From Enterobacter vonholyi (GTDB lineage Bacteria > Pseudomonadota > Gammaproteobacteria > Enterobacterales > Enterobacteriaceae): DNA of 64,000 nt. A program made the translations under genes and the position numbers. The stretch is taken from positions 35,758-99,757 of the forward strand of contig NZ_VTUC01000011.1 of NCBI RefSeq assembly GCF_008364555.1, given 5' to 3'. Positions 1 through 8,786 of the stretch are shown one piece after another. Position 1 is the stretch's first letter; each line of letters opens with the position of its first letter. Under the pieces are notes generated by a model. It saw only the letters and a program-made list of their open reading frames with translations, had not been told where the DNA came from and did not search any database.

Positions 1-1
1 C

Positions 2-934
2 AACGGATATGACGACGTCTCCGCCGAGACGCGCGCTCGCGTAGAAGCGGAAGCCCAGCGACGCGGCTATCGGCCTAATACCTTCGCCCGCCGCCTAAAG
101 ATGGGCAAAATTGATGCCGTTGGGCTGGTGTTCCCGGTCCATCCTGTTCCGCTCAATAACAGCGTATTTATGGACATGGTCGGCGAAATTAGCCACGAAC
201 TGGCGCGACATGAGATCGACTTATTGCTTATCGCCGACGACGATCTGGCGGATAAGCACAGCTATATGCGCATGGTGCAAAGCCGCCGCGTGGATGCGCT
301 GATTGTGGCCCACACGTTGGATCGCGATCCGCGACTTGAGCAGCTGCAGGCCGCTGGATTTCCCTTTCTGGCGCTTGGTCGCAGTCAGCTACCGCAGCCG
401 TACGCGTGGTTCGACTTCGACAACTATGCCGGTACGTACAATGCTACACGCTGGCTAATAGGGAAAGGCCATCAGCGCATTGCCCTACTGGGCGAAAGCA
501 ACAATCAGGCATTCATCACCCAGCGTCGTCAGGGCTATCTGGACGCGTTGCGGGAAGCCGGGCTTTCCAGCGAATGGCTGCGCGCCATGCCCCCTTCGCG
601 CCGCGTGGGTTATGCCACCACGAAAGAGCTTCTCTCGCTGTCGCAGCCGCCCACGGCCATCATTACCGACTGCAATACTCACGGTGACGGCGCGGCGATG
701 GCGCTGGCAGAGCTGGGCCGTCTGACCGGCGAGAGCGCCGTTGCGCTGGTTGTTTATGACGGGCTCCCGCAGGACAGTATCGTCGATGCCGACGTGGCGG
801 CAGTGATCCAGTCCACCCGCCAGGGCGTCGGGAAACAGATTGCCGATATGGTGCGTCAGCTGATTAACGGCGACGATATTGAACGGCTTCAGGTGCTCTG
901 GCAGCCCGAATTCTCTCCCGGCCAGACGGCCTAA
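2..934 (+). CDS. rafR: LacI-family repressor, probable alpha-galactoside regulator (5' truncated by window edge)
   Basis: The reading frame is open from base 2, so the start codon and most of the DNA-binding domain lie outside the window. The first visible residues (NGYDDVSAETRARV) match the end of a LacI helix-turn-helix and hinge helix, followed by RRGYRPNTFARRLK. The rest is a periplasmic-binding-protein-like effector domain typical of LacI/GalR proteins. An ATG at 101 is internal to the domain and is not the start. The gene lies directly upstream of an alpha-galactosidase and a LacY-type symporter on the same strand, with two operator palindromes in between. It is therefore inferred to repress these genes and to be released by an alpha-galactoside such as raffinose or melibiose. 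The family is certain; the symbol and inducer are inference. Confidence 0.85.
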   Translation, partial: NGYDDVSAETRARVEAEAQRRGYRPNTFARRLKMGKIDAVGLVFPVHPVPLNNSVFMDMVGEISHELARHEIDLLLIADDDLADKHSYMRMVQSRRVDALIVAHTLDRDPRLEQLQAAGFPFLALGRSQLPQPYAWFDFDNYAGTYNATRWLIGKGHQRIALLGESNNQAFITQRRQGYLDALREAGLSSEWLRAMPPSRRVGYATTKELLSLSQPPTAIITDCNTHGDGAAMALAELGRLTGESAVALVVYDGLPQDSIVDADVAAVIQSTRQGVGKQIADMVRQLINGDDIERLQVLWQPEFSPGQTA

Positions 935-962
935 ATCTCTCCATTTTCTAAAGCCGATCACA

Positions 963-1002
963 AAACCGAAACGTTTTGGTTTGTATCCGAAACGTTTCGG
1001 AT
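963..1002. promoter_or_regulatory. Tandem LacI/GalR-type operators upstream of rafA
   Basis: Two CG-centred palindromes lie in the 104-bp gap between the repressor and rafA. One, at 985-1002, is a perfect 18-bp palindrome (ATCCGAAACGTTTCGGAT). The other, at 963-982, is a near-perfect version (AAACCGAAAC/GTTTTGGTTT) with one mismatched pair. Their centres are 21 bp apart, about two helical turns, so bound dimers would sit on the same DNA face. The GAAACGTTTC core is typical of LacI-family operators. Binding by the adjacent repressor is inferred. Confidence 0.8.
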
Positions 1003-1038
1003 CAACACTCAGATCATCCCGATGACAGGAGATGTCTG

Positions 1039-3162
1039 ATGCAAGATTCCGTTTTACGACTTGAAAGCAACACGGTAGACGTGGTGATCAAAACGTACCC
1101 GTTCGCCGAAATTCTCTACTGGGGGCCGCACCTTCAGCACTTTTCGCCACAGGATGTTGCTATGCTCGCGCGCCCTGTTGCTAACGGCAGGCTTGACGTC
1201 GACTCCCCGGTCACGCTGATGGCCGAGCTGGGGCACGGTCTGTTTGGTGCTCCCGGCATTGAGGGGCATCGGCAGGGGCTGGACGGTTCACCCATGTTCA
1301 CCACCACAGACGTACAGCAGTCAGGACAAACCCTGACGGTGACGGCGGAAGATGAACATGCGGGCCTGCGTCTGACCAGTGAACTGGCGCTGGATGCCAG
1401 CGGTGTGCTGGTGGTTCGTCACGGTTTAACGAACCTGAAAGCGATCCCCTGGCAGGTGGACCGTTTCGCCGTCACGCTGCCGGTGGCCGAACGCGCGCAG
1501 GAGGTGATGGCCTTCCACGGACGCTGGATCAGGGAATTTCAGCCGCACCGCGTAAAGCTTGAACACGACAGCTTCGTGATTGAAAACCGTCGGGGTAAAA
1601 CCTCCCACGAGCACTTCCCGGCGCTGATTGCCGGGACGCCGTCGTTCAGCGAAATGCACGGCGACGTCTGGGGCGTGCATCTGGGCTGGAGCGGCAACCA
1701 CCGCCTGCGTGCGGAAGCCAAAACCGACGGCCGCCGCTATCTGCAGGCTGAAGCCCTCTACCTGCCGGGCGAAATGGCGGTTGAGGAGGGCGATACGCTC
1801 TGGACGCCGCGCCTGTATGCCAGCTATTCCACGCATGGCCTGAACGGCATGAGCCAGCCGTTTCATCGCTACCTGCGCAACAACGTTATCCGCTTCCCGG
1901 AAAACAAACCGCGCCCGGTGCACCTCAATACCTGGGAAGGGATCTACTTCAACCACGATCCGGACTACATCATGCGCATGGCCGACGAGGCTGCCGCCCT
2001 GGGCGTGGAGCGCTTCATCATTGACGACGGCTGGTTCAAAGGCCGTAATGACGACCATGCCGCGCTGGGCGACTGGTATCTGGATGAGAAAAAATACCCG
2101 AACGGCCTGACGCCGGTGATCGACCACGTCAAACGGCTCGGTATGGAGTTTGGCATCTGGGTTGAGCCGGAGATGATCAACCCGGATTCCGATCTGTACC
2201 GCGCGCACCCTGACTGGATGCTGGCACTGCCGGGCTACAAACAACACACCGGGCGGCACCAGCTGGTGCTCAATCTGAGTATCCCGGAAGCATTTGATTA
2301 TCTTGTGGAACGCATGAGCTGGCTTCTGGGTGAACATGAAGTCGACTACGTGAAGTGGGACATGAACCGTGAGCTGGTACAGCCGGGTCACGACGGGAAG
2401 GCCGCCGCTGACGCGCAAACCCGCCAGTTTTATCGCCTGCTGGACGTGCTGGGTGAACGTTTTCCGCACATCGAATTTGAATCCTGCTCATCCGGCGGGG
2501 GGCGCATTGATTATGAGGTGCTGACGCGCTGCCACCGATTCTGGGCTTCGGACAACAACGATGCGCTGGAGCGCAACACCATCCAGCGCGGCATGAGCTA
2601 TTTCTTTCCGCCTGAGGTGATGGGGGCGCATATCGGTCATCATAAATGTCACGCCACCTTCCGCCAGCACAGCATTGAATTTCGCGGTCTAACGGCGCTG
2701 TTTGGCCATATGGGGCTGGAACTTGATCCCCTCACCGTCGATGAGAAGGAGCGCGAAGGCTATCGCCGTTACGCCGCGCTGTACAGGCAGTGGCGCGAGG
2801 TTATTCATCAGGGCACACAATGGCGCGTGGATATGCCGGATGCCAGTACGCTGGCACAGGGTATTGTGAGCGAAGATAAAACGCAGGGGCTGTTTATCGT
2901 CAGCCAGCTCGCCATGCCGGACTACACGTTGATGATGCCGCTGCGCATGCCGGGGCTTGAGCCCAGCGCGCAGTATCGTATTTCGCTGCTCGATCACCCT
3001 GATATTCACATTACCGGTGAAGGAGGCCATACCATGCGCAAGCTGCCGGCATGGATGGAAACACCGCAAACGGCGAGCGGCGAGTGGCTGATGCAGGCGG
3101 GCATTGCGCTGCCGATTCTGGATCCGGAAACCGCCGTTCTGATTGGCGTTGAACGCGTGTAA
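1039..3162 (+). CDS. rafA: Alpha-galactosidase, glycoside hydrolase family 36
   Basis: This enzyme hydrolyses terminal alpha-1,6-galactosyl residues from raffinose, melibiose and related sugars in the cytoplasm. The 707-residue length matches plasmid-borne E. coli RafA. The GH36 nucleophile is Asp441 in the KWDMNR motif and the acid/base is Asp505 in the FWASDNND motif. The upstream WVEPEMINPDSDLY block is also family-typical. The ATG at 1039 was chosen over an upstream in-frame codon at 976 because it has AGGAG 8 nt upstream and gives the family N-terminus; the 976 codon lies inside the operators. There is no signal peptide. rafB follows after 44 bp, so the two are probably co-transcribed. 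No sucrose hydrolase (rafD) follows, so the sucrose released from raffinose must be handled elsewhere. Confidence 0.95.
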   Translation: MQDSVLRLESNTVDVVIKTYPFAEILYWGPHLQHFSPQDVAMLARPVANGRLDVDSPVTLMAELGHGLFGAPGIEGHRQGLDGSPMFTTTDVQQSGQTLTVTAEDEHAGLRLTSELALDASGVLVVRHGLTNLKAIPWQVDRFAVTLPVAERAQEVMAFHGRWIREFQPHRVKLEHDSFVIENRRGKTSHEHFPALIAGTPSFSEMHGDVWGVHLGWSGNHRLRAEAKTDGRRYLQAEALYLPGEMAVEEGDTLWTPRLYASYSTHGLNGMSQPFHRYLRNNVIRFPENKPRPVHLNTWEGIYFNHDPDYIMRMADEAAALGVERFIIDDGWFKGRNDDHAALGDWYLDEKKYPNGLTPVIDHVKRLGMEFGIWVEPEMINPDSDLYRAHPDWMLALPGYKQHTGRHQLVLNLSIPEAFDYLVERMSWLLGEHEVDYVKWDMNRELVQPGHDGKAAADAQTRQFYRLLDVLGERFPHIEFESCSSGGGRIDYEVLTRCHRFWASDNNDALERNTIQRGMSYFFPPEVMGAHIGHHKCHATFRQHSIEFRGLTALFGHMGLELDPLTVDEKEREGYRRYAALYRQWREVIHQGTQWRVDMPDASTLAQGIVSEDKTQGLFIVSQLAMPDYTLMMPLRMPGLEPSAQYRISLLDHPDIHITGEGGHTMRKLPAWMETPQTASGEWLMQAGIALPILDPETAVLIGVERV

Positions 3163-3206
3163 AGGTGACGGGCCGGACAGCCGGCCCTCCGTTGAGGATA
3201 AAAATA

Positions 3207-4472
3207 ATGAACACAACAACCTGTACCCACAAAGACAACCCTAACTTCTGGATCTTCGGGCTGTTCTTCTTTCTCTACTTCTTCATCATGGCCACCTGCT
3301 TTCCGTTCCTGCCGATCTGGCTGTCGGATATCATCGGCCTGAACAAAACCCATACCGGCATCGTCTTTTCCTGCATCTCACTCTCGGCCATTGCCTTCCA
3401 GCCGGTGCTTGGGGTGATCTCGGATAAACTGGGTCTAAAAAAACACCTGCTGTGGATCATCTCCGTGCTGCTGTTCCTGTTTGCCCCTTTCTTCCTCTAC
3501 GTCTTTGCGCCGTTACTGAAAGCTAACATCTGGCTGGGCGCGCTGAGCGGCGGCATGTATATCGGCTTTGTCTTTTCGGCGGGCTCAGGGGCCATTGAGG
3601 CGTACATTGAACGCGTGAGCCGTAACAGTTTCTTTGAGTACGGTAAGGCGCGCATGTTTGGCTGCCTCGGCTGGGGGCTGTGCGCCTCCACGGGCGGGAT
3701 CCTGTTCGGCATCGATCCGTCGTATGTTTTCTGGATGGGTTCGGCGGCGGCGCTGCTGTTGATGCTGCTGCTGGTGGTCGCGAAGCCAAAACCTAACCAG
3801 ACGGCGCAGGTGATGAATGCGCTGGGTGCCAACCAGCCGCAGATCACCGCGAAAACGGTCTTTAGCCTGTTCCGTCAGCGCAGGATGTGGATGTTTATTC
3901 TGTACGTGATTGGCGTGGCCTGCGTCTATGACGTCTTTGACCAGCAGTTTGCTACCTTCTTCAAAACGTTCTTCGCCACGCCGCAGGAGGGCACTCGCGC
4001 CTTTGGTTTTGCGACCACTGCCGGGGAAATCTGCAACGCGATCATCATGTTTTGTTCACCGTGGATCATTAACCGCATCGGCGCGAAAAACACGCTGCTC
4101 ATCGCCGGGGTGATTATGGCGACGCGCATTATCGGCTCGTCGTTTGCCACCACCGCCGTAGAAGTGATTGCCCTGAAGATGCTGCACGCGCTGGAGGTGC
4201 CGTTCCTGCTGGTGGGGGCCTTCAAGTACATCACCGGGGTGTTTGATACGCGTCTTTCGGCGACTATCTACCTGATAGGCTTCCAGTTTGCCAAACAGTC
4301 GGCAGCGATCTTCCTCTCCGCGTTTGCCGGAAATATGTATGACCGGATCGGTTTCCAGGAGACATACCTGATGCTGGGCTGTTTCGTGCTGGCGATTACG
4401 GTGGTGTCGGCGTTTACGCTCAGCAGCAGGGAGGAGATTGCGGCAGGCAATAAGGCGCTGGAAGTCCATTAA
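3207..4472 (+). CDS. rafB: Alpha-galactoside/H+ symporter, LacY/RafB family (MFS)
   Basis: A 421-residue major facilitator with 12 predicted membrane segments that imports oligosaccharide with a proton across the inner membrane. It shows the oligosaccharide:H+ symporter signatures of LacY: the sugar-binding acid in SGAIEAYIE, the KARMFGC segment, and the His/Glu proton-relay block LHALEVPF followed by LVGAFKYIT. The overall sequence is closer to RafB than to LacY (for example YITGVFDTRLSATIYLIGF). The start at 3207 is preceded by a GTTGAGGA ribosome-binding site; an in-frame ATG at 3165 would add a hydrophilic, unconserved extension. It is the last gene of the alpha-galactoside island; sodA begins 162 bp downstream with its own promoter. 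The exact sugar range is inferred. Confidence 0.93.
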   Translation: MNTTTCTHKDNPNFWIFGLFFFLYFFIMATCFPFLPIWLSDIIGLNKTHTGIVFSCISLSAIAFQPVLGVISDKLGLKKHLLWIISVLLFLFAPFFLYVFAPLLKANIWLGALSGGMYIGFVFSAGSGAIEAYIERVSRNSFFEYGKARMFGCLGWGLCASTGGILFGIDPSYVFWMGSAAALLLMLLLVVAKPKPNQTAQVMNALGANQPQITAKTVFSLFRQRRMWMFILYVIGVACVYDVFDQQFATFFKTFFATPQEGTRAFGFATTAGEICNAIIMFCSPWIINRIGAKNTLLIAGVIMATRIIGSSFATTAVEVIALKMLHALEVPFLLVGAFKYITGVFDTRLSATIYLIGFQFAKQSAAIFLSAFAGNMYDRIGFQETYLMLGCFVLAITVVSAFTLSSREEIAAGNKALEVH

Positions 4473-4539
4473 CGCTCTGAACCCACTCACTATTCCGGCG
4501 TTGGTCAAAAAATGAATAACCTTATAAAAACTACGGCAT

Positions 4540-4576
4540 TGATAATCATTTTCAATATCATTTAATTAACTATAAT
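4540..4576 (+). promoter_or_regulatory. sodA promoter with Fur box
   Basis: TGATAATCATTTTCAATATCA at 4540-4560 resembles the 19-bp Fur box, followed by a perfect TATAAT -10 hexamer at 4571-4576. The same arrangement is known at E. coli sodA, where Fur represses in high iron. SoxS and ArcA control are known for the family but I did not place their sites here. Confidence 0.8.
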
Positions 4577-4634
4577 GAACCAACTGCTTACGCGGCATTA
4601 ACAGCTGTGCCGCCCGACAATAATGGAGAGGATT

Positions 4635-5255
4635 ATGAGTTATACACTGCCATCCCTGCCGTATGCCTACGACGCACTGGAACCGCATTTCGACAAGCAG
4701 ACGATGGAAATCCATCACACTAAACATCACCAGACCTACGTGAACAACGCGAACGCCGCGCTGGAAAGCCTGCCAGAGTTCGCTAACCTGCCTGTTGAAG
4801 AGCTGATCACCAAGCTGGACCAGCTGCCAGCGGACAAGAAAACCGTGCTGCGTAACAACGCGGGCGGCCACGCAAACCACAGCCTGTTCTGGAAAGGCCT
4901 GAAAACCGGTACCACCCTGCAGGGCGACCTGAAAGCGGCTATCGAGCGCGACTTCGGTTCCGTTGACAACTTCAAAGCGGAGTTCGAGAAAGCCGCTGCA
5001 ACCCGTTTCGGCTCCGGCTGGGCGTGGCTGGTACTGAAAGGTGACAAACTGGCGGTTGTTTCTACTGCTAACCAGGACTCCCCGCTGATGGGTGAAGCGA
5101 TCTCTGGCGCATCCGGCTTCCCAATCCTGGGTCTGGACGTGTGGGAACACGCTTACTACCTGAAATTCCAGAACCGTCGCCCGGATTACATCAAAGCCTT
5201 CTGGGACGTGGTTAACTGGGACGAAGCAGCAGCACGTTTCGCCGCTAAAAAATAA
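4635..5255 (+). CDS. sodA: Superoxide dismutase [Mn]
   Basis: This 206-residue cytoplasmic enzyme disproportionates superoxide to hydrogen peroxide and oxygen. The metal ligands are visible: His27 in MEIHHTKHH, His82 in the [10 protein letters not shown] region, and Asp/His in the DVWEHAYY signature near residues 168-172. The manganese-type NQDSPLM segment distinguishes it from iron SodB. The ATG at 4635 gives the standard [11 protein letters not shown]-terminus with GGAGAGGA upstream; the in-frame ATG at 4623 lies inside this ribosome-binding region. The gene is monocistronic, with a Fur-box promoter upstream and an intrinsic terminator downstream. In E. coli K-12 the gene upstream is rhaT, so the alpha-galactoside island occupies a variable position here. 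Confidence 0.99.
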   Translation: MSYTLPSLPYAYDALEPHFDKQTMEIHHTKHHQTYVNNANAALESLPEFANLPVEELITKLDQLPADKKTVLRNNAGGHANHSLFWKGLKTGTTLQGDLKAAIERDFGSVDNFKAEFEKAAATRFGSGWAWLVLKGDKLAVVSTANQDSPLMGEAISGASGFPILGLDVWEHAYYLKFQNRRPDYIKAFWDVVNWDEAAARFAAKK

Positions 5256-5276
5256 GGTTGCATTGACGCCTGTGAG

Positions 5277-5303
5277 AAGCGAGTCTGATGGCTCGCTTTT
5301 TTT
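5277..5303 (+). terminator. sodA intrinsic terminator
   Basis: A 7-bp stem (AAGCGAG at 5277-5283 with CTCGCTT at 5292-5298) is followed by a run of T. It lies 22 bp after the sodA stop. Confidence 0.85.
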
Positions 5304-5326
5304 GTATCTGCGTAATGGAGGCAGCG

Positions 5327-6001
5327 ATGCATTATCCGGTGAATGTATTTACAGGCAAGGTAAGGGAGTACGACGGCAGCCGCCCGAGCGCCATCGCCAA
5401 AATTCAGGTCGACGGTGAGCTGACGTTAACCGACCTCGGGCTTGCGGGTGACGAGCAGGCAGAAAAGAAAATCCACGGCGGGCTCGAGCGCGCGCTGTGC
5501 CACTATCCGCGCGAACACTATCAGTACTGGAAAAACGAGTTCCCCGAACAGGCGGATCTCTTCGTTGCCCCCGCGTTTGGCGAGAATCTCTCCACTGAAG
5601 GGCTCACCGAAAAGAACGTGTTTATTGGTGATATCTACCGCTGGGGCGATGCCCTGATCCAGGTGACGCAGCCGCGCTCGCCGTGCTTCAAGCTCAACTT
5701 CCATTTCGGTATTCATGACATGTCGGCTCAGATGCAAAGCGTGGGTAAAACCGGCTGGCTGTACCGGGTGGTGCTGGCAGGGCAGGTCTCAGCAGATGCG
5801 CAGCTCGAGCTGGTATCACGCCTGAGTGAGGTGTCTGTTTACGACGCCTGCGCCATTGCCTGGCATATGCCGTTTGATGACGAGCAGTATCATCGCCTGC
5901 TGTCGGCGGCGGGGCTATCGACCAGCTGGACAAGAACGATGCAGAAGCGACGTTTAAGCAGCAGAATCGAAGATAACTCCCGGAGATTGTGGGGTAAGTA
6001 G
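5327..6001 (+). CDS. yiiM: MOSC-domain protein YiiM (molybdenum-dependent N-hydroxylated base detoxification)
   Basis: A 224-residue MOSC-domain protein. In E. coli, YiiM together with YcbX and the molybdenum cofactor gives resistance to N-hydroxylated base analogues such as 6-N-hydroxylaminopurine. The MOSC core is visible from GDEQAEKKIHGG through FGENLSTEG to the conserved cysteine in QPRSPCFKLN, and a YiiM-type C-terminal region follows. The ATG at 5327 has a GGAGG Shine-Dalgarno 7 nt upstream; the in-frame ATG at 5288 lies inside the sodA terminator. The gene ends 52 bp from cpxA, which converges on it across a strong hairpin repeat. Confidence 0.93.
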   Translation: MHYPVNVFTGKVREYDGSRPSAIAKIQVDGELTLTDLGLAGDEQAEKKIHGGLERALCHYPREHYQYWKNEFPEQADLFVAPAFGENLSTEGLTEKNVFIGDIYRWGDALIQVTQPRSPCFKLNFHFGIHDMSAQMQSVGKTGWLYRVVLAGQVSADAQLELVSRLSEVSVYDACAIAWHMPFDDEQYHRLLSAAGLSTSWTRTMQKRRLSSRIEDNSRRLWGK

Positions 6002-6016
6002 TGTCCTTCATCCCGG

Positions 6017-6053
6017 CCCTCTCCCCTTCGGGGAGAGGGTTAGGGTGAGGGGG
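6017..6053. repeat. Dispersed intergenic hairpin, CCCTCTCCCC family, copy 1
   Basis: A perfect 10-bp stem (CCCTCTCCCC at 6017-6026 with GGGGAGAGGG at 6030-6039) is followed by TTAGGGTGAGGGGG. It lies between the convergent genes yiiM and cpxA. Related copies are at 11042, 18429 and 34211. Confidence 0.85.
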
Positions 6054-7427
6054 TTACGAACGCTTGTACAATGGTAGCCACAGCGTTAACCGTAGCCCAC
6101 CCAGCGGGCTGTCGTCGGCTTTGACCCAGCCGCGGTGCTGTTGCATGGCGGTTTCCACAATCGCCAGACCCAGCCCCGTGCCGCCGGATTCCCGGTCGCG
6201 CGCCTCATCGGTACGATAGAACGGACGGAAAATCTGCTCGCGATCTTCCGGGCTGACGCCAGGACCGTCGTCGTCGACAATGACGGTGATCCCGTCTTTA
6301 TCCACCGAGAACGCCACCTCAATCTTCGTATGCGAGTAGCGCAGGGCGTTACGCACGATATTCTCCAGCGCGCTTTCCAGCGCGTTGGGGTTACCGTAGA
6401 GCGGCCACGGGCCCGGCGGGAAGTTGACGGTGAAGGATTTACCCATCTGCTCTGCTTCGAATGCCGCGTTGTCCAGCACCTCGTGCCAGAGGTGATTCGC
6501 TTTCACCGTTTCGCTAACCAGCGCGTTTTTCTGCTGATTGCGGGACATGACCAGCAGATCGTTGATCATGCTGTCCAGGCGGTGAGCTTCGGTTTCGATA
6601 CGTTCCAGCTCTTTGCTTTCCCCGCTGCGGCGGCGCAGCAGCGCGGTGCCAAGCTGTAAGCGCGTTAGCGGGGTGCGCAGCTCGTGCGAGATATCCGACA
6701 GCAGGCGCTGCTGTGCGGTCATCATGCGATCGAGAGCGCTCACCATCTGGTTAAAACTGGTCCCGGCGGCAAGGAACTCCTGCGGTCCGGCTTCCAGTTC
6801 AGGGTGTTGTCGCAGGTTACCCTGTGCCACCTCATCGGCGGCATTCTTCAGCTTACGCGCCGGTTTTGCCAGGCTCCACGCCAGCCATAACAGCAGCGGC
6901 GAGCTGACCAGCATAGTAACAATCAGCAGCAGGAGAGGGCGGTCAAACAGCAGGTTGATGAAGTCGGACTGGGAGCTGCTCGCGGGGCGAATCAGGTAGA
7001 GCTGATAATTATCCTCTCCGTCCCTGACGGAGAAAGGCCCCACCATCTCTACGCGGCCATATTTCTTCTTCTGGGGATGATCGGCGTTATCCGCCTGGCC
7101 AATGAAGTTGCGGATAATCTGCATTTCATTACGATCGGCACCAATGACGCGGCCTTCGCTGGTCACCAGCAGCAGGCGTTGTCCGGGCGGGGCCCACTTG
7201 TCGATAGCGCGAAACAGCCTGCGCCACCACATTAAATCGTTCGGCGGATCGTTTGCCAGCTCGGCTTCAACATGTTGCTCGATCATCACGCCCTGACGTT
7301 GCTCGCTGTCGAGAAGCTCCGTCATCTGGCGTGAGTCGAGTTTTGGCAACATCAGTACGAGCATTAAAACCAGTGCCAGCGTCAGCCAGAAGATGGCGAA
7401 GATGCGGGCGGTTAAGCTTCCTATCAT
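6054..7427 (-). CDS. cpxA: Envelope stress sensor histidine kinase CpxA
   Basis: A 457-residue inner-membrane kinase-phosphatase that senses misfolded envelope proteins and phosphorylates CpxR. An N-terminal membrane helix (about residues 7-29), a periplasmic sensor domain, a second helix (about 165-185) and a HAMP region are present. The HisKA box SDISHELRTPL carries the phosphorylated His near residue 248, and the HATPase N and G boxes (IVRNALRYS, DDDGPGV, GGTGLGLAIV) follow. The start ATG overlaps the cpxR stop in an ATGA motif (4-bp overlap), indicating translational coupling with cpxR. CpxP, encoded divergently, is its periplasmic inhibitor. Confidence 0.99.
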   Translation of the reverse strand: MIGSLTARIFAIFWLTLALVLMLVLMLPKLDSRQMTELLDSEQRQGVMIEQHVEAELANDPPNDLMWWRRLFRAIDKWAPPGQRLLLVTSEGRVIGADRNEMQIIRNFIGQADNADHPQKKKYGRVEMVGPFSVRDGEDNYQLYLIRPASSSQSDFINLLFDRPLLLLIVTMLVSSPLLLWLAWSLAKPARKLKNAADEVAQGNLRQHPELEAGPQEFLAAGTSFNQMVSALDRMMTAQQRLLSDISHELRTPLTRLQLGTALLRRRSGESKELERIETEAHRLDSMINDLLVMSRNQQKNALVSETVKANHLWHEVLDNAAFEAEQMGKSFTVNFPPGPWPLYGNPNALESALENIVRNALRYSHTKIEVAFSVDKDGITVIVDDDGPGVSPEDREQIFRPFYRTDEARDRESGGTGLGLAIVETAMQQHRGWVKADDSPLGGLRLTLWLPLYKRS

Positions 7428-8122
7428 GAAGCGGAAACCATCAGATAACCGCGACCACGCAGGGTTTTAAACCATGGGTGACCGTCTTTACGCTCAGGCA
7501 GCTTACGGCGCAGGTTAGAGATGTGCATGTCGATAGCGCGGTCAAACGGGGTGAGGCGTTTGCCCAGCACTTCCTGGCTTAGATGTTCACGCGAAACCAC
7601 CTGGCCGAGGTGCTGCGCCAGCAGATATAGCAGGGTGAACTCCGTGCCGGTTAGTTCCAGCGTCTGGCCATCAAAGCTCGCTTCCTGACGGCCCGGGTTG
7701 AGGCTCAGGGAGTCGACTTCTAGAGTAGGTGAGCTGTTGTCGGTATTTTGCTGCTGTTCGCTCCAGTGGGAACGACGCAGGATAGCGCGAATACGGGCAA
7801 CCAGTTCACGGTCATTAAACGGCTTTGGTAAATAGTCATCCGCGCCTAGCTCAAGGCCGAGTACGCGATCAAGTTCACTGCCGCGCGCGGTCAGCATGAT
7901 TACGGGAGTCTGGTGTGTCTGGCGAAGTTCTTTCAACGTATCAATACCGTTTTTCTTCGGCATCATCACGTCGAGCAAAAGTAAATCGATGCTGTCGTCA
8001 AGGAGACTCAGCGCCTGCTCGCCATCATGGGCAACCAGGACGTTGAAACCTTCCATGTCGAGCAACTCCTTTAAAAGGGATGTGAGCTCTCGGTCATCAT
8101 CAACTAACAGGATTTTATTCAT
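7424..8122 (-). CDS. cpxR: Response regulator CpxR
   Basis: A 232-residue OmpR/PhoB-type transcription factor. The receiver domain shows the acidic pocket VDDD at residues 7-10, phosphoacceptor Asp51 in LLLLDVMMP, and the conserved Lys in the LPKPF turn. The C-terminal half is a winged-helix DNA-binding domain ending in LRGRGYLM. CpxR-P activates envelope folding and proteolysis genes. A perfect CpxR box lies 56 bp upstream of the start codon in the shared cpxR-cpxP promoter region, consistent with autoregulation. It is the first gene of the cpxRA operon. Confidence 0.99.
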   Translation of the reverse strand: MNKILLVDDDRELTSLLKELLDMEGFNVLVAHDGEQALSLLDDSIDLLLLDVMMPKKNGIDTLKELRQTHQTPVIMLTARGSELDRVLGLELGADDYLPKPFNDRELVARIRAILRRSHWSEQQQNTDNSSPTLEVDSLSLNPGRQEASFDGQTLELTGTEFTLLYLLAQHLGQVVSREHLSQEVLGKRLTPFDRAIDMHISNLRRKLPERKDGHPWFKTLRGRGYLMVSAS

Positions 8123-8177
8123 TGTTTAAATACCTCCGAGGCAGAAATTACGACATCAAGGCTGTCTAATCCATGAC

Positions 8178-8192
8178 TTTACGTTGTTTTAC
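8178..8192 (-). promoter_or_regulatory. CpxR box between cpxR and cpxP
   Basis: On the minus strand the sequence reads GTAAA-ACAAC-GTAAA, an exact match to the CpxR consensus GTAAA-N5-GTAAA. It lies 86 bp from the cpxP start and 56 bp from the cpxR start, so it can serve both divergent transcripts. Confidence 0.9.
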
Positions 8193-8273
8193 ACCCCCTG
8201 ACGCATGTTTGCAGCCTGAATCGTAGACTGTCTCTCGTTGAATCGCGACACGAAAGATTTTTGGGAGCAAGTG

Positions 8274-8780
8274 ATGCGCAAAGTTACCGCTGCCGTCATG
8301 GCCTCAACGCTGGCGTTCAGTGCGTTTAGCCAGGCTGCTGAAGCTATCATCAGCGATAACAGTCCCTTACAAGAGGGCGCAACGCAGAACAGCAGCCAAA
8401 GCCATATGTTTGACGGCATAAGTTTAACCGAACATCAGCGTCAACAGATGCGAGATCTGATGCAGAGGGCAAGACACGACCAGCCCCCTGTTAATGTTAG
8501 CGAAATGGAGACAATGCATCGCCTTGTCACCGCAGAAAATTTTGACGAAAGCGCTGTACGCGCTCAGGCCGAAAAAATGGCACAGGAACAGGTTGCCCGC
8601 CAGGTAGAGATGGCAAAGGTCCGCAACCAGATGTTCCATCTGCTAACGCCCGAGCAGCAAGCGGTTTTGAACACCAGACATCAGCAGCGTATGGATCAGC
8701 TGCGAGAGGTTGCACGGATGCAGCGAAGCTCAGAAACGACGTTTTTCAGTAGCAATAGCAGTACCCGTAGTAACCAGTAA
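8274..8780 (+). CDS. cpxP: Periplasmic Cpx pathway inhibitor/chaperone CpxP
   Basis: A 168-residue periplasmic adaptor that binds the CpxA sensor domain, damps signalling, and delivers misfolded proteins to DegP. It has a signal peptide ([20 protein letters not shown], cleavage near AEA). Two LTxxQ-type motifs mark the Spy/CpxP fold: LTEHQRQQ near residue 55 and LTPEQQ near residue 130. The ATG at 8274 was chosen because it begins the signal peptide; an upstream in-frame ATG at 8238 would add hydrophilic residues before it. The gene is transcribed divergently from cpxRA. Its 3' UTR carries the sRNA CpxQ. Confidence 0.98.
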   Translation: MRKVTAAVMASTLAFSAFSQAAEAIISDNSPLQEGATQNSSQSHMFDGISLTEHQRQQMRDLMQRARHDQPPVNVSEMETMHRLVTAENFDESAVRAQAEKMAQEQVARQVEMAKVRNQMFHLLTPEQQAVLNTRHQQRMDQLREVARMQRSSETTFFSSNSSTRSNQ

Positions 8781-8786
8781 ACCCTG

